A DNA stretch of 64,000 nt, taken from NCBI RefSeq assembly GCF_900111305.1, contig NZ_FOGS01000002.1, positions 434,001 through 498,000 of the forward strand, given 5' to 3'. This document shows positions 9,696 through 22,740 of the stretch, one piece after another. Within the stretch, counting starts at the first letter, position 1, and each line of letters opens with the position of its first letter. The position numbers and the translations under genes are program-made. Origin of the DNA: Vreelandella subterranea (GTDB lineage Bacteria > Pseudomonadota > Gammaproteobacteria > Pseudomonadales > Halomonadaceae). The notes under the pieces are model-generated. The model did not search any database, had not been told where the DNA came from, and saw only the letters and a program-made list of their open reading frames with translations.

Positions 9696-9837
9696 GCGAT
9701 CTCCCTAGGCAACCTTGCCAGATAAACATAACAGTGGATCAGTCGAACCACTCGGTCAGCCATTAAGACGCTTGTTTGATGACCAAGTTTCATCAATAGC
9801 CGGACTTTCACGCTTGTTGCACGTTTGACCGAACGGC

Positions 9838-12800
9838 CTACTGGCCGACCGGTGGCGGTGCCAGCACTTCACGGGCACCGTTGGTCCCCATTGAGGACAC
9901 CACGCCCGCGCCTTCCATGGCTTCCACCAGGCGGGCCGCGCGGTTATAGCCAATTTTAAAGCGCCGCTGCACGGCGGAAATCGACGCTTTGCGCGTTTGC
10001 GTCACGAACTGTACGGCTTCATCGTAAAGCGCATCCTGCTCGGCATCGTCGCTGTCGCCACCCTCGGCTTCCAGCCCGGTCAAGGCATCTGCCGATACGC
10101 CGCCCGACAGGATCTCTTCGATATACTCCGGCTCGCCGCGGCGCTTCCAGTCTTCCACTATGCGGTGCACTTCGTCGTCGTCGACAAAGGCCCCGTGAAT
10201 GCGATTGGGTGGGCCTGAACCGGCAGGCAGGTAGAGCATATCGCCATGCCCCAGCAGACTCTCCGCGCCGCCCTGATCAAGGATGGTGCGCGAATCAATC
10301 CGCGACGAGACCTGGAAGGCCATCCGTGAAGGAATATTGGCCTTGATCAAGCCCGTCACCACATCAACCGACGGGCGCTGAGTGGCGAGTATCAGATGGA
10401 TGCCCGCCGCGCGGGCTTTCTGCGCCAGGCGGGCGATGAGCTCTTCCACCTTTTTGCCCACGATCATGAACATGTCGGCAAATTCGTCGATCACTACCAC
10501 GATGTAGGGCAGTTTTTCGAGTATCGGCGGCGTCTGGTGCATCTCCCAGGGTTGCGGCTCCCAAAGCGGATCCGCAACCTGGGCACCGGCGCGCTCGGCC
10601 TCGTCCAGGCGGGCATTGAAGCCCGCGATATTTCGCACGCCCATGGCTGCCATCAGCTTATAGCGGCGTTCCATTTCGGCGACGCACCAGCGCAGACTGT
10701 TGGCCGCTTCTTTCATGTCGGTGACCACCGGCGCCAGCAAGTGCGGAATGCCATCGTAGACCGACAGCTCCAGCATCTTGGGGTCGACCATGATCAATTT
10801 CAGCTCGTCCGGCGTGGCCTTGAGCAGCATCGAAATCAGCATCGCGTTGACGCCCACCGACTTGCCCGACCCGGTGGTACCGGCCACCAGCAAATGCGGC
10901 ATCTTGCCGAGGTTGGCCACCACGGGGCCACCGCCGATATCCTGGCCCAGGGCCATGGTCAGCGGTGATTTTTCCTGTTGATAGCGTTCGGAGTCGATCA
11001 CCTCGCGCAGCCGGATCATCGCCCGGTGAGGGTTGGGAATCTCGATACCCACCGTCGGGCGTCCGGGAATCACCTCCACCACGCGCACGCTCTTGACCAT
11101 CAGCGAGCGCGCCAAATCCTTGGCCAGATTGCTGATCTTGGAAACCTTCACACCGGCGGCAGGCTTGATTTCAAAGCGTGTAATCACCGGCCCCGGCCAG
11201 GTATCGACCACCTCGGCCTTCACGCCATACTCACGCAGGCGTACTTCCAGAAGCTCGGCCATATCCGCCAGCTGCTGGTCGGTGTAGTTGGGCTGATGAG
11301 GCTCCGCCGGGGTCAGCAAGCGCAAGCTCGGCACATCACCTTCAGGGTCAGGGATATGATCGAAGCTGGGACGCTGGTTCTGCAGGTGCTCAACGGTCCA
11401 CAGCGTCGGCCCGCTATCGGACGCTTCCGCCTCGTCCGCGTCATCCGGGTTGAAGGTCGGCTCATGGCGCGCAGGCGCTGGTGTCGATGCCATAGGCTGT
11501 GACGCAAGCTCTTCATCCTCATCGTCCCAAACCGGCTCGGGCACGACTTCAGGCACGCGCTCTTGGGAACGATCGGCTGTCAGCGGCTGAGGCTGTTCGG
11601 TTCCTGAGGCGTCCGGCGCAGCGGGTTCGTCATCGGCAGTGGACAGCGGCGAGGTCGATGACGGCTCGACCTCAGCTTCCCGGCGTGAGGCGTGCAACGG
11701 AAACGGCTCGCTGGGCCCTTCTTCGCTGGTCGCTTCTTCACTGGCCTCTTTCTCGCTGGACAAGGGCGTCAACGGCGCGTCCCGATGGCTCGTCTGGCGA
11801 TCAGCCGAAGACTCAGCGGTCGGCGTCTCATTCAGCGAGGCCGCCTTCGAGGTGTCAGGGGGCTCAGGTGTGCGTGTAGCGCTTTCCGCTGTGCTCTCCT
11901 CAGGGGCTGAGCGTGACTGAGGTTCTGCCTTGAAGGCCGTGGCCGACGGCGCTCGCGCAGCGGCCGTCCAGGGAATCGACGTATCCGTCGCATTATCCTG
12001 TGCTGTCGCATCGTTTTCCGGTGAAGGCGCGGATACGGCGGGCTCACGGCGCTTCTTCCCGACGCTGCTCCCGGCATCCTGCTCAGGCAATGGCGAACGC
12101 TTAACGGGTTCTGGAGCAGGCTGCGCCGCTGCACGCTGCTTGGCGCGCACACGCCGGGCCTCTTGACGCGCCTCACGGCGCGCTGACCACCAGCTTCCCA
12201 GGCGGCAGAGACGCCGCCCCACTTCGTCGGCAACCTGTAGCCACGACATCCCGCTGAACAGCGGAAAGCCACTCAGGATAAGCGCGGCGGCAATCAGCCC
12301 CACGCCGCCACTGCTGACCAGCGGACGCAGCGCGCCCACCAGGCCTTCACCGAGAATACCGCCCGAGGCGTAGGGCAGCGGGCTTTCGGGATTATAAAAA
12401 TGCAGCGCGCCGAGCATGGTAGTGCCGAACATCAGCAGCATCATGCCACCGGCGCGTACCGCCACGGCCACTGGGTCAAGCTCGAAGCGCACCTGACGGG
12501 AACGCACCAACCACCAGGCCAGATAGCCCACCATGCCAGGCCACCACAGCGCACTGGCACCCAGCAGCGAATAGAGCACATCGGCAAGCCATGCGCCTAC
12601 CGGGCCCATCCAGTTGCTGACGGCGGTTTCCGGGCCCTGAGACGACCAGCCGGGATCCGATGACGAGTAACTAAACAGTGCTAATAACAAAAACGTACAT
12701 ACCGCCAGCAGTGCTACGACCACGCCATCCCGCGCAGCCCCCTGCAGGCGTAACCCAAACCGACGCGCTTTGTCCTTGGCGGCGTTGACCCGCCCAGAAG

Positions 12801-12858
12801 ACCCACTTTGGCGCGTGTTACGCTGTGTTCGCTTGTCGACCGCTTTATTCACTTTCAA
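9838..12858 (-). CDS. ftsK: DNA translocase FtsK
   Basis: Septal double-stranded DNA pump that clears chromosome ends at division and activates XerCD recombination at dif. The 1006-residue protein has four or five N-terminal membrane segments (about 45-215), then a long low-complexity linker (about 230-510) rich in Pro, Glu, Ala and Ser, then the motor. Walker A GTTGSGKS is at 660-667 and Walker [13 protein letters not shown] near 784-795. [19 protein letters not shown] marks the RecA-like beta domain. The C-terminal gamma winged helix ([22 protein letters not shown]) reads KOPS sites. The start is a TTG at 12858 with GGGAGAG upstream; GTG two codons later is an alternative. Divergent from aat. 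Confidence 0.97.
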   Translation of the reverse strand: MKVNKAVDKRTQRNTRQSGSSGRVNAAKDKARRFGLRLQGAARDGVVVALLAVCTFLLLALFSYSSSDPGWSSQGPETAVSNWMGPVGAWLADVLYSLLGASALWWPGMVGYLAWWLVRSRQVRFELDPVAVAVRAGGMMLLMFGTTMLGALHFYNPESPLPYASGGILGEGLVGALRPLVSSGGVGLIAAALILSGFPLFSGMSWLQVADEVGRRLCRLGSWWSARREARQEARRVRAKQRAAAQPAPEPVKRSPLPEQDAGSSVGKKRREPAVSAPSPENDATAQDNATDTSIPWTAAARAPSATAFKAEPQSRSAPEESTAESATRTPEPPDTSKAASLNETPTAESSADRQTSHRDAPLTPLSSEKEASEEATSEEGPSEPFPLHASRREAEVEPSSTSPLSTADDEPAAPDASGTEQPQPLTADRSQERVPEVVPEPVWDDEDEELASQPMASTPAPARHEPTFNPDDADEAEASDSGPTLWTVEHLQNQRPSFDHIPDPEGDVPSLRLLTPAEPHQPNYTDQQLADMAELLEVRLREYGVKAEVVDTWPGPVITRFEIKPAAGVKVSKISNLAKDLARSLMVKSVRVVEVIPGRPTVGIEIPNPHRAMIRLREVIDSERYQQEKSPLTMALGQDIGGGPVVANLGKMPHLLVAGTTGSGKSVGVNAMLISMLLKATPDELKLIMVDPKMLELSVYDGIPHLLAPVVTDMKEAANSLRWCVAEMERRYKLMAAMGVRNIAGFNARLDEAERAGAQVADPLWEPQPWEMHQTPPILEKLPYIVVVIDEFADMFMIVGKKVEELIARLAQKARAAGIHLILATQRPSVDVVTGLIKANIPSRMAFQVSSRIDSRTILDQGGAESLLGHGDMLYLPAGSGPPNRIHGAFVDDDEVHRIVEDWKRRGEPEYIEEILSGGVSADALTGLEAEGGDSDDAEQDALYDEAVQFVTQTRKASISAVQRRFKIGYNRAARLVEAMEGAGVVSSMGTNGAREVLAPPPVGQ

Positions 12859-12987
12859 GCGACTCTCCCTTTTGCACCTTCGGCGCCGTTAATCCACTTG
12901 CGAGTTTGTATCATACCGAGCATCCTGCTGCCGTCACAGGGCTTATCGATGCGGACTTGTGACCGTCGTTACCGATCGGAGCACGCA

Positions 12988-13722
12988 ATGTTACCTTGGT
13001 TATCTTCGCCAATGCCTCACTTCCCTGCCGTCACCTCGGCACTGGACTCGCCTAACGGCCTGCTCGCGGCAGGCGGCGAATTAACCCCCGGGTGGCTGGT
13101 GGAGGCGTATCGGCGCGGCATCTTCCCCTGGTTCAGCGACAACGACCCCATCCTGTGGTGGAGTCCCGATCCCCGCATGATACTCCTACCGGAACATTTT
13201 AAGCAGCGCCGCAGCTTAACAAAAAAGCTGCGCAATGCGGGCTTCGAGATTACCGTTGATCAACATTTCGAGCAGGTGATCGACGCCTGCGCCGCCCCCA
13301 GGGACGACGAACCAGGCACCTGGATCACCCATGACATGGTTCATGCCTACTGTCAGCTTCAGGCGCATGGCATCGCCCACAGCATTGAAGTGCACCAGCA
13401 TCAACGCTTGGTAGGGGGCCTTTACGGTATTGCCATGGGCCCGATGTTTTTCGGCGAGTCCATGTTTTCCCGGGTTCCGGACGCCTCCAAGGTGGCCCTG
13501 GCCCACCTTGCCAGTGCCATGCGCGAACATGGCGGCAAGCTCATCGACTGTCAGATGCATACGCCCCACCTGGCAAGCCTGGGCGCGACAACAGTCGCCC
13601 GGGCGGCATTCATCAGCTATCTTGAGAAGTGGTTGCCAGCGACTGATTTCAGCTTTTCAGCCTTACCGGAGACGGCACCCGTCGTGCCGCCCTCTCCGTG
13701 GCTGGATGCCATTGGCCGCTAG
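12988..13722 (+). CDS. aat: Leucyl/phenylalanyl-tRNA-protein transferase
   Basis: Transfers Leu or Phe from charged tRNA to N-terminal Lys or Arg of proteins, creating an N-degron for ClpS-ClpAP. The 244-residue protein contains the family block RRGIFPWFSDNDPILWWSPDPR at about 41-62 and GGLYGIAMGPMFFGESMFS in the GNAT-like catalytic core. I chose the ATG at 12988 (MLPWLSSPMPHFPAV) because GGAG stands six bases upstream and homologous proteins begin close to this point; the open frame extends a further 60 codons upstream without conserved content. It heads the run aat-bpt-infA, facing clpA-clpS. Confidence 0.95.
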   Translation: MLPWLSSPMPHFPAVTSALDSPNGLLAAGGELTPGWLVEAYRRGIFPWFSDNDPILWWSPDPRMILLPEHFKQRRSLTKKLRNAGFEITVDQHFEQVIDACAAPRDDEPGTWITHDMVHAYCQLQAHGIAHSIEVHQHQRLVGGLYGIAMGPMFFGESMFSRVPDASKVALAHLASAMREHGGKLIDCQMHTPHLASLGATTVARAAFISYLEKWLPATDFSFSALPETAPVVPPSPWLDAIGR

Positions 13723-13781
13723 TTTTCCAGCCATGTTGACAGGCTAACGGCAATAACGTTGACCCCATCAGGAGGCAAATT

Positions 13782-14516
13782 GTGAGCAGCAACGCTCCCC
13801 GTCGGCTCGTACGCGACCTGCGCTTCTTTCTGACAGTGCCGCATGCCTGTAGCTATCTGCCCGACCAGGAAGCCACCACGCTGTTCCTGGATCCTCAGGA
13901 ATCGCCCATTCCCGGCGTTTACGACTCGCTTTCCCTGCTCGGGTTTCGGCGTAGCGGCCGCCATTTATACCGCCCGCACTGCGAAGGCTGTAACGCCTGC
14001 CGCTCCGTGCGCGTGCCGGTGGAACGTTTTGCACCGAATCGTACCCAGCGACGAATCAGCCGGCGCAATGAGGACATCACCACGCGGATTACCCCGGCGT
14101 ACTTTGATGCACGCCACTACGCGCTCTACGCCGACTATATCAAGCACCGCCACGCCGATGGCGACATGTATCCCCCCAGTCACGAACAGTACCGGACATT
14201 TTTGACCCTGGACGAACCCTATGCGCAATTGATGGAGCTTTACCTGGGGGACAGGCTAATTGGTGTGGCGGCCTTCGATGAGCTTGAGCACGGCCTCTCG
14301 GCCATCTATACCTTCTTTAGCGTCGATGAAAGCCTCGACAAGCGCTCGCTGGGCACCCTGGCCATTTTACGGCTTATCGAACTGACCCATGACAAGGGGC
14401 TCCCCCACCTCTACCTCGGTTACTGGATAGAAGCGTGCCGAAAAATGCGTTACAAGCAGAATTTTACGCCGCTTGAGGTACTTGACGGTCGCCAATGGCG
14501 AGAATTAATTCGGTAA
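13782..14516 (+). CDS. bpt: Aspartate/glutamate leucyltransferase (bacterial ATE-type)
   Basis: Adds leucine from Leu-tRNA to proteins beginning with Asp or Glu, making them ClpS-ClpAP substrates. The 244-residue protein has the N-terminal ATE domain with cysteines in PHACSYL and CEGCNACRSVRVP (about residues 67-80), then the C-terminal ATE domain with KRSLGTLAILRLIEL and YLGYWIEACRKMRYKQNF. The start is a GTG at 13782 with a perfect AGGAGG at 13770-13775, six bases away. It follows aat by 59 bp and probably shares its transcript. In annotation pipelines it is often called arginyltransferase; bacterial members transfer leucine. Confidence 0.94.
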   Translation: MSSNAPRRLVRDLRFFLTVPHACSYLPDQEATTLFLDPQESPIPGVYDSLSLLGFRRSGRHLYRPHCEGCNACRSVRVPVERFAPNRTQRRISRRNEDITTRITPAYFDARHYALYADYIKHRHADGDMYPPSHEQYRTFLTLDEPYAQLMELYLGDRLIGVAAFDELEHGLSAIYTFFSVDESLDKRSLGTLAILRLIELTHDKGLPHLYLGYWIEACRKMRYKQNFTPLEVLDGRQWRELIR

Positions 14517-14535
14517 TTAGCCGCGCTTTTTTGCC

Positions 14536-14564
14536 TTGACGCCAGGCTTGCGGCACAATGTAGC
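14536..14564 (+). promoter_or_regulatory. Possible infA promoter
   Basis: TTGACG at 14536-14541 followed after 17 bp by TGTAGC at 14559-14564. The -35 element is close to consensus and the -10 is poor. It lies about 100 bp upstream of infA, which needs its own strong expression. Confidence 0.3.
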
Positions 14565-14666
14565 GCTATTCGAAGTGGTGGCTAAAAACACCACCCGATG
14601 CCCAGTTGTTTTGAGCATACCCAGTACGTTAAACCTGTACTTTAAATTGAGTGAGGAATTGCCTAT

Positions 14667-14885
14667 ATGGCACGCGAAGATCATATTGAAATGGATGGCG
14701 TTATTGTCGACACCTTGCCCAACACCATGTTCCGTGTGGAACTGGAAAACGGTCACGTCGTCACCGCGCACATCTCCGGCAAAATGCGTAAAAACTACAT
14801 CCGCATCCTGACCGGCGACAAAGTCAAGGTTGAGCTGACGCCTTACGATCTGTCCAAAGGCCGCATCGTTTACCGTTCGCGCTAA
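14667..14885 (+). CDS. infA: Translation initiation factor IF-1
   Basis: Binds the 30S A site with IF-2 and IF-3 during initiation. The 72-residue sequence, [17 protein letters not shown] through KGRIVYRSR, is a complete S1-like OB fold of normal length. GAGG lies upstream of the ATG (14652-14656). The 150-bp gap after bpt holds a possible separate promoter. Its position between bpt and clpA is conserved in many proteobacteria. Confidence 0.98.
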   Translation: MAREDHIEMDGVIVDTLPNTMFRVELENGHVVTAHISGKMRKNYIRILTGDKVKVELTPYDLSKGRIVYRSR

Positions 14886-14962
14886 GGCGCCCAGCAGGCG
14901 TTACGGATCCTGCACTACCCCCAGCGCTTCGATGCCCGCTCGACCCAAACAGCTCGACCCAA

Positions 14963-15003
14963 ACAACAACGCCCCGTCAATGACAGGGCGCTGCGTTGTT
15001 TGT
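14963..15003. terminator. Bidirectional terminator between infA and clpA
   Basis: Inverted repeat with arms AACAACGCCCC and GGGCGctGCGTTGTT around a short loop. T-rich sequence follows on the plus side (GTTGTTTGT) and on the minus side (GTTGTTGTTT). It fits a shared intrinsic terminator for the convergent infA and clpA transcripts. Confidence 0.65.
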
Positions 15004-15020
15004 CTCAACCTGCGCGCCCG

Positions 15021-17297
15021 TTAGGGCGCATCGGCCATTTCCGACTCGGTGGATAAGCGCAGCTCGCCTTCTTCCAGGCTGACGTGCACGATACCGCCTT
15101 GATCGGCAAGTTCGCCAAACAGGATCATCTCTGCCAGCGGCTTTTTGAGTTTCTCCTGAATCAGCCGCGCCATAGGGCGTGCGCCCATGTCCGGGTCATA
15201 CCCCAGTTCCGCCAGCCAATCCCGGGCCGTATCATCGACTTCCAACTGAACGCGCTTCTCATCCAGCTGCGCTTGCAGTTCGATCAGGAACTTGTCGACC
15301 ACGTTGCGCACAACGGAGGTTGGCAGCGAATGGAACTGGATGATGCCGTCCAGACGGTTGCGGAACTCCGGCGAGAAGGTACGGCGAATGACTTCCATCG
15401 CATCGGTCGAGTGATCCTGGCTTTGGAAGCCGATGGAGCGCCGTGCGGCCTGCTCTGCCCCGGCGTTGGAGGTCATGATCAGGATAACGTGGCGGAAGTC
15501 GGCTTCGCGGCCGTTGTTATCGGTCAGGCGACCGTGGTCCATCACCTGCAGCAGCAGGTTGAAGACTTCCGGGTGCGCTTTCTCGATTTCATCCAGCAGC
15601 AGTACGCAGTGTGGCTGTTTCGTCACCGCTTCGGTCAGCAGACCGCCCTGGTCGTAGCCCACATAACCCGGAGGTGCCCCGATCAGCCGGGAAACGGTAT
15701 GCCGTTCCATGTACTCCGACATATCGAAGCGCACAAGCTCGATACCCATGATATGCGAGAGCTGCTTGGCCACCTCGGTTTTACCCACACCGGTCGGGCC
15801 GGCGAACAGGAAGCTGCCGACCGGCTTGTCAGGCGACTTCAGTCCGGCGCGAGACAGCTTGATGGCGGCGGACAGCGTATCGATGGCCTCGTCCTGTCCA
15901 AACACCAGCATTTTCAGGTCGCGGTCGAGCTTCTCAAGCAGCTTGCGATCCGAGCTGGACACGCTCTTCGGCGGAATCCGGGCAATCGATGCGACCACCG
16001 CCTCGACCTGTTCCACATCAATGGTGTCGACACGCACTTCTTCCGGCAGTAGACGCTGATGCGCCCCGGCTTCATCGATCACGTCGATGGCCTTGTCCGG
16101 AAGGTAGCGGTCGTTGATATAGCGGTCTGCCAGGCGGGCCGCGCTTTCCAGCGCCCCGTCGGTATACTTGAGAGCGTGGTGCTCCTCGAACCGTGACCGC
16201 AGCCCCTGCAGAATCTTGATGGTGTCTTCCACCGACGGCGCCATGACGTCGACTTTCTGGAAGCGGCGCGCCAGGGCACGATCCTTCTCGAAGATACCCC
16301 GGTATTCCTGGAAAGTGGTCGACCCAATGCAGCGCAACTCCCCCGAGGAAAGCAGCGGTTTGAGCAGGTTGGACGCATCCATCACACCACCCGACGCAGC
16401 CCCCGCACCGATCACGGTGTGAATCTCGTCGATAAACAGCACGGCATTGGGCTGCTTGCGCAACTCGGCCAGCAGGCTCTTCAGACGTTTCTCGAAGTCG
16501 CCGCGGTATTTGGTGCCCGCTAGCAGCGCGCCCATATCCAGCGAATACACCACGGCATCGGCAATCACTTCCGGGACATCTTCTTCGACGATACGCTTGG
16601 CCAAACCTTCGGCAACCGCCGTTTTACCCACACCGGCTTCACCCACCAGGAGCGGATTATTCTTGCGGCGACGGGCCAGAATCTGCACCACGCGCTCGAG
16701 TTCGTGGTCGCGGCCGATCAAGGGATCGATCTTGCCCAGCCGGGCCTGCTCGTTGAGGTTGGTGGCGTAGCCAGTGAGCGGATGAGCCGCGCCTTCGGCG
16801 CTGCCTTCCTCGGCTTCTTCACCTTCCTGCTGGGAAGGTGATGGCGATGGGCCGTGACCCGACACTTTGGAGATGCCATGCGCGATGTAGTTAACCGCAT
16901 CGACCCGGGCAACATTCTGCTGCTTGAGGAAGTAAACGGCCTGACTTTCCTGCTCGGAAAAGATTGCCACCAGCACGTTGGCACCGGTCACTTCGCTCTT
17001 CCCGGAGGACTGCACGTGGAACACGGCGCGCTGCAGTACTCGCTGAAAGCCCAGCGTAGGCTGGGTTTCGCGGTCGCCCTGGCTTTCAGGAATCAGCGGC
17101 GTGGTCGAATTGATGAAGTCCTGCAAATCGGACCGCAGCTTGTCGAGGTTTGCCCCACAGGCTTTCAACACATCCATTGCTGAAGCGTTGTCCAGCAGCG
17201 CCAGCAAAAGGTGCTCGACGGTCATGAACTCGTGGCGCTTGGATCGCGCCACGGTGAAGGCCGTGTTCAGGGTCAGTTCAAGTTCTTTGCTCAGCAT
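15021..17297 (-). CDS. clpA: ATP-dependent Clp protease ATPase subunit ClpA
   Basis: Hexameric unfoldase of the ClpAP protease; with ClpS it degrades N-degron substrates. The 758-residue protein has the Clp-N repeat domain (1-140), an acidic, Gly/Ser-rich linker (145-170), AAA-1 with Walker A GEAGVGKT at 219-226, and AAA-2 with GPTGVGKT near residue 500. The ClpP-docking loop reads SIGF, after [11 protein letters not shown]. coli ClpA has IGL here, and IGF is found in ClpX and some other ClpA proteins. The ATG at 17297 is preceded by a G-rich Shine-Dalgarno. clpS lies 137 bp upstream on the same strand. Confidence 0.97.
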   Translation of the reverse strand: MLSKELELTLNTAFTVARSKRHEFMTVEHLLLALLDNASAMDVLKACGANLDKLRSDLQDFINSTTPLIPESQGDRETQPTLGFQRVLQRAVFHVQSSGKSEVTGANVLVAIFSEQESQAVYFLKQQNVARVDAVNYIAHGISKVSGHGPSPSPSQQEGEEAEEGSAEGAAHPLTGYATNLNEQARLGKIDPLIGRDHELERVVQILARRRKNNPLLVGEAGVGKTAVAEGLAKRIVEEDVPEVIADAVVYSLDMGALLAGTKYRGDFEKRLKSLLAELRKQPNAVLFIDEIHTVIGAGAASGGVMDASNLLKPLLSSGELRCIGSTTFQEYRGIFEKDRALARRFQKVDVMAPSVEDTIKILQGLRSRFEEHHALKYTDGALESAARLADRYINDRYLPDKAIDVIDEAGAHQRLLPEEVRVDTIDVEQVEAVVASIARIPPKSVSSSDRKLLEKLDRDLKMLVFGQDEAIDTLSAAIKLSRAGLKSPDKPVGSFLFAGPTGVGKTEVAKQLSHIMGIELVRFDMSEYMERHTVSRLIGAPPGYVGYDQGGLLTEAVTKQPHCVLLLDEIEKAHPEVFNLLLQVMDHGRLTDNNGREADFRHVILIMTSNAGAEQAARRSIGFQSQDHSTDAMEVIRRTFSPEFRNRLDGIIQFHSLPTSVVRNVVDKFLIELQAQLDEKRVQLEVDDTARDWLAELGYDPDMGARPMARLIQEKLKKPLAEMILFGELADQGGIVHVSLEEGELRLSTESEMADAP

Positions 17298-17434
17298 GGC
17301 AGTCCCCTTTTCGCTACACCCTAGGGCATATTGCCAACTAGGCTTGCGTCGGATCAGTTTAATCGACCAGCACCTTCAACATCGGGTACAAATCGTACAG
17401 TTGCAAGCCCACCTACCGATTTTTTTCAACGTTC

Positions 17435-17809
17435 TCAATCGGCGGCTTCGATATCACTCATTAGAGGATGCTCGCACTCTTGGGCGTACTCATTCACTTG
17501 GTAACTTTTGGTTTCAGCAATGTCACGGGTGAACACACCACAGGTCGCCTTGCCCTGGGTATGTACCGCCAACATTACCTGGACGGCTTTTTCACTGTCC
17601 ATGTTAAAGAAGCCTTGCAGCACTTCGATGACGAACTCCATCGGCGTGAAGTCATCGTTATGCAGCACCACCTTGAAAAGCGGCGGCTGAGCCAGTTCAG
17701 GCTCGGCAGACTGCACCGTCAGGTCGTCGTCGTAATCAGGCATGTCGGGGCGCGTCATGCCCGCTTCAAGCGAAGACGTGGCCGGGTATGAACTGTCAGT
17801 GTTGGACAT
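17435..17809 (-). CDS. clpS: ClpAP adaptor protein ClpS
   Basis: Recognises N-terminal Leu, Phe, Tyr or Trp and delivers such proteins to ClpA. The 124-residue protein has a disordered N-terminal tail of about 40 residues (needed for delivery) and the conserved core: FKVVLHNDDFTPMEFV, with the Asn-Asp-Asp degron pocket, HTQGKATCGVF and a C-terminal CEHPLMSDIE. I placed the start at ATG 17809 (MSNTDSSYP); a TTG three codons earlier is possible. It precedes clpA, and the two transferases that create its substrates lie just beyond clpA. Confidence 0.95.
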   Translation of the reverse strand: MSNTDSSYPATSSLEAGMTRPDMPDYDDDLTVQSAEPELAQPPLFKVVLHNDDFTPMEFVIEVLQGFFNMDSEKAVQVMLAVHTQGKATCGVFTRDIAETKSYQVNEYAQECEHPLMSDIEAAD

Positions 17810-17935
17810 AAGCAGCAAGGTTTATCATCTCTCGGCTGACGGACAACATCTTGAATACATGGTGTGCTAAGTATAAGACGTGCGCAATCAGCAAGGGTTC
17901 ATGGAAATATCAAAATTATCACACTGGGCCGGACA

Positions 17936-17972
17936 AAAAACCCCCGCCCGACGAGCGGACGAGGGCTTTACA
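17936..17972 (-). terminator. Intrinsic terminator of icd
   Basis: On the minus strand: AGCCCTCGTCCG, a short loop, then CGGGCGGGGGTTTTTTG. The stem is GC-rich with a six-T run immediately after it, about 20 bp beyond the icd stop codon. Confidence 0.75.
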
Positions 17973-17990
17973 CAACGCTGGTCTGATGCG

Positions 17991-20286
<2,296 letters not shown>

Positions 20287-20461
20287 TAAGCAAGCAACCC
20301 TACCGCGAAGCGTGCGGAGCTTTTTTAAGTGGCTCCTTTTCACAAGGTGATTGATCGGTGGTGGTGACGACGACCCCAGCGGCCACGCAGAAGTATACCA
20401 GCGCTGCACTTAAACCGCATGAGCGATTGTCGACAAAACGAAGGGCAGCCCAGACGAGACG

Positions 20462-21076
20462 ATGAGCAACCTCTACCTATTGCATAAACCCTACCGCATG
20501 CTCTCCCAGTTCACCGACCCCCAGGGCCGCGCCACCCTGGCGGATGTGATTGACGTACCCGGCGTTTACGCGGCCGGGCGGCTCGACTACGACTCCGAAG
20601 GCCTGCTACTGCTCAGCGATGACGGCAGCCTGATCCATCGCATTGCCCACCCGCGCCATAAACAACCCAAAACCTACTGGGTACAGGTCGAAGGGCACAT
20701 AGACGATGCCGCGCTAACGGCCCTGAAAAACGGCGTGACCTTAAAGGATGGGCCTACGCTGCCCGCCAAGGCGCGGCGTATGGAAGCACCCGACCTCGCG
20801 CCGCGGAACCCGGCCATTGACCCCAAACGTCACCCGACAACCAGCTGGCTGGAGTTGACCCTCAGCGAGGGCCGCAACCGCCAGGTAAGACGCATGACCG
20901 CCCATGTCGGCTTCCCCACGCTGCGTCTCATTCGTGCCGCCATCGGCGCTTGGCGGCTTGGCGAACTGGCGCCCGGTGAGTGGCGCCGGGAAACCCTTCA
21001 TGCGCCCCGAGGCACAACCAGGACCAGGCACTCCAGCCAGCGCAAAGGCCCCGCGACAGGACGCAAGCGACCATGA
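20462..21076 (+). CDS. rluE: 23S rRNA pseudouridine synthase RluE
   Basis: Isomerises one uridine of 23S rRNA (U2457 in E. coli). The 204-residue protein starts directly MSNLYLLHKPYRMLSQF, with no S4 domain, as RluE does. The catalytic aspartate lies in GRLDYDSEGLLLLSDDG (about residues 39-55), and EGRNRQVRRMTAHVGFPTLRLIR is the second conserved block. A basic C-terminal tail (about 184-204) probably contacts RNA. The stop codon overlaps the nudJ start by four bases (ATGA), so the two are translationally coupled; icd is divergent. Confidence 0.95.
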   Translation: MSNLYLLHKPYRMLSQFTDPQGRATLADVIDVPGVYAAGRLDYDSEGLLLLSDDGSLIHRIAHPRHKQPKTYWVQVEGHIDDAALTALKNGVTLKDGPTLPAKARRMEAPDLAPRNPAIDPKRHPTTSWLELTLSEGRNRQVRRMTAHVGFPTLRLIRAAIGAWRLGELAPGEWRRETLHAPRGTTRTRHSSQRKGPATGRKRP

Positions 21077-21516
21077 CGCAAACGCTTCACAGCACCTGTG
21101 CCTGCGTCGTCCAGCGGGGCGAACGTTTCCTGATCGTCGAGGAGGAGCGCGGCGGCCCTGCCACGGTCTTCAATCAACCGGCCGGACATATCGAGCCCGG
21201 CGAAGGGCCCATGGCGGCCATTTTACGCGAGGTCGCCGAAGAAACCGCCTGGCAGGTCACGCTGACCGGCTACCTGGGGCTCTATATATTCCATACCCCC
21301 CAGGGCAAAACCTTTCACAGTCATGGGTTCATCGCCACCCCCACGACGTTTCTCGCCACACCGCTGGACACCGACATCACCGCGACCCACTGGCTGACGC
21401 TTGCCGAAATCCAGGCGCTCGATAGCGCGGGCCGACTGCGCAGCCCCCTGGTGCTCACCCGCATTGAAGATGCTCTGAAAGGCAACGGCTACCCCTTGGG
21501 CGTCATCCGCGAGTGA
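21073..21516 (+). CDS. nudJ: Nudix hydrolase NudJ
   Basis: Hydrolyses nucleoside di- and triphosphates and HMP-pyrophosphate, a thiamine intermediate, in E. coli. The 147-residue protein has the Nudix box GHIEPGEG...REVAEET at about 38-60. The position that is usually Gly near its end is Ala (EETAW), a mild departure; the catalytic glutamates are intact. GFIATPTTF and ITATHWLTLAEIQ follow. The ATG at 21073 overlaps the rluE stop. An open frame extends upstream to 20980 but lies inside rluE. The neighbours rluE and mnmA are the same as in E. coli. Confidence 0.93.
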   Translation: MTQTLHSTCACVVQRGERFLIVEEERGGPATVFNQPAGHIEPGEGPMAAILREVAEETAWQVTLTGYLGLYIFHTPQGKTFHSHGFIATPTTFLATPLDTDITATHWLTLAEIQALDSAGRLRSPLVLTRIEDALKGNGYPLGVIRE

Positions 21517-21585
21517 AGCACTCGAAGCAGCATGGCTGCATCGTGTATAATAAGCGCCCAATTGCTCACTCAACCGAGGATGGCG

Positions 21586-22740
21586 ATGACATCCATCACT
21601 GGCACCACGATGCCTCAAAGTACGCCCGCTACGCCTGCCACCGGCAAGGTGATTGTCGGCATGTCCGGCGGCGTTGACTCCTCCGTCTCGGCCCTGCTGC
21701 TACTGCAACAGGGCTATGAGGTCGAAGGCCTGTTCATGAAGAACTGGGATGAAGACGACGGCACGGAGTACTGCACGGCGAAGGAAGACCTCGCCGACGC
21801 CGAGGCGGTGTGCGCCAAACTGGGCATCAAGCTGCACACGGCCAATTTTGCCGCCGAATACTGGGACAACGTTTTCGAGCATTTCCTGGCGGAGTACAAG
21901 GCAGGCCGCACGCCCAACCCGGATATCCTCTGCAACCGGGAAATCAAGTTCAAGGTGTTTCTCGAGTACGCAGAGATGCTTGGCGCGGACAAAATCGCTA
22001 CCGGTCATTACGTCCGTCAAGGAACCCGGGAAGGTCGCCCGCGCCTGCTGAAAGGCCTGGACGCCAACAAGGACCAAAGCTACTTCCTGCACGCTGTGCC
22101 TGAAGCCGCCATTGCCCGCACGCTGTTCCCGGTCGGCGAGCTCGAGAAGCCCGCGGTGCGCGCGCTGGCCGAGCAGCACGACCTGGTGACCGCCAAGAAG
22201 AAAGACTCCACCGGTATCTGCTTTATCGGCGAACGGCGCTTCAGTGATTTTCTCAAGCAGTACCTGCCCGCCCAGCCCGGCATCATCGAAACCCCCGACG
22301 GCGACGTCATTGGCGAGCACATGGGGCTGATGTACTACACCCTTGGCCAACGCCAGGGGCTGGGTATCGGCGGCCTGGCCAACTACTCTGAAGACCCGTG
22401 GTACGTCGCCGAGAAAGACCTGGATCGCAACGTGCTGGTGGCCGTGCAAGGCAAGCACCATTCGCTGCTTTACAGCGATGCCCTGATCACCGAGCCAATG
22501 GACTGGGTGGCCGGTGAACCGCCGGTCGCCAGGGGACGCTTCACCGCCAAAGTCCGCTACCGCCAGAGCGACCGCGGCTGCGAGATCGCCACCCGGCCCG
22601 ACGGCAGTGTCGAGGTGCATTTCGATGAGCCTCAGCGTGCCGTTACCCCAGGCCAGTCGCTGGTTCTTTACGACGGCGATATCTGCCTGGGCGGCGGCGT
22701 GATTCACTCCACATGGAAGGCAACCGAGGCAGCCGCATGA
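21586..22740 (+). CDS. mnmA: tRNA-specific 2-thiouridylase MnmA
   Basis: Inserts sulfur at C2 of wobble U34 in tRNAs for Lys, Glu and Gln, with sulfur relayed by the Tus proteins. The protein has a PP-loop motif [12 protein letters not shown] near residue 24 and two catalytic cysteines: one in [11 protein letters not shown] and one in [19 protein letters not shown] and [11 protein letters not shown] are further family blocks. I chose ATG 21586 (384 residues) because GAGG lies six bases upstream; ATG 21580 overlaps that site. The stop overlaps the hflD start by ATGA. Confidence 0.96.
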   Translation: MTSITGTTMPQSTPATPATGKVIVGMSGGVDSSVSALLLLQQGYEVEGLFMKNWDEDDGTEYCTAKEDLADAEAVCAKLGIKLHTANFAAEYWDNVFEHFLAEYKAGRTPNPDILCNREIKFKVFLEYAEMLGADKIATGHYVRQGTREGRPRLLKGLDANKDQSYFLHAVPEAAIARTLFPVGELEKPAVRALAEQHDLVTAKKKDSTGICFIGERRFSDFLKQYLPAQPGIIETPDGDVIGEHMGLMYYTLGQRQGLGIGGLANYSEDPWYVAEKDLDRNVLVAVQGKHHSLLYSDALITEPMDWVAGEPPVARGRFTAKVRYRQSDRGCEIATRPDGSVEVHFDEPQRAVTPGQSLVLYDGDICLGGGVIHSTWKATEAAA

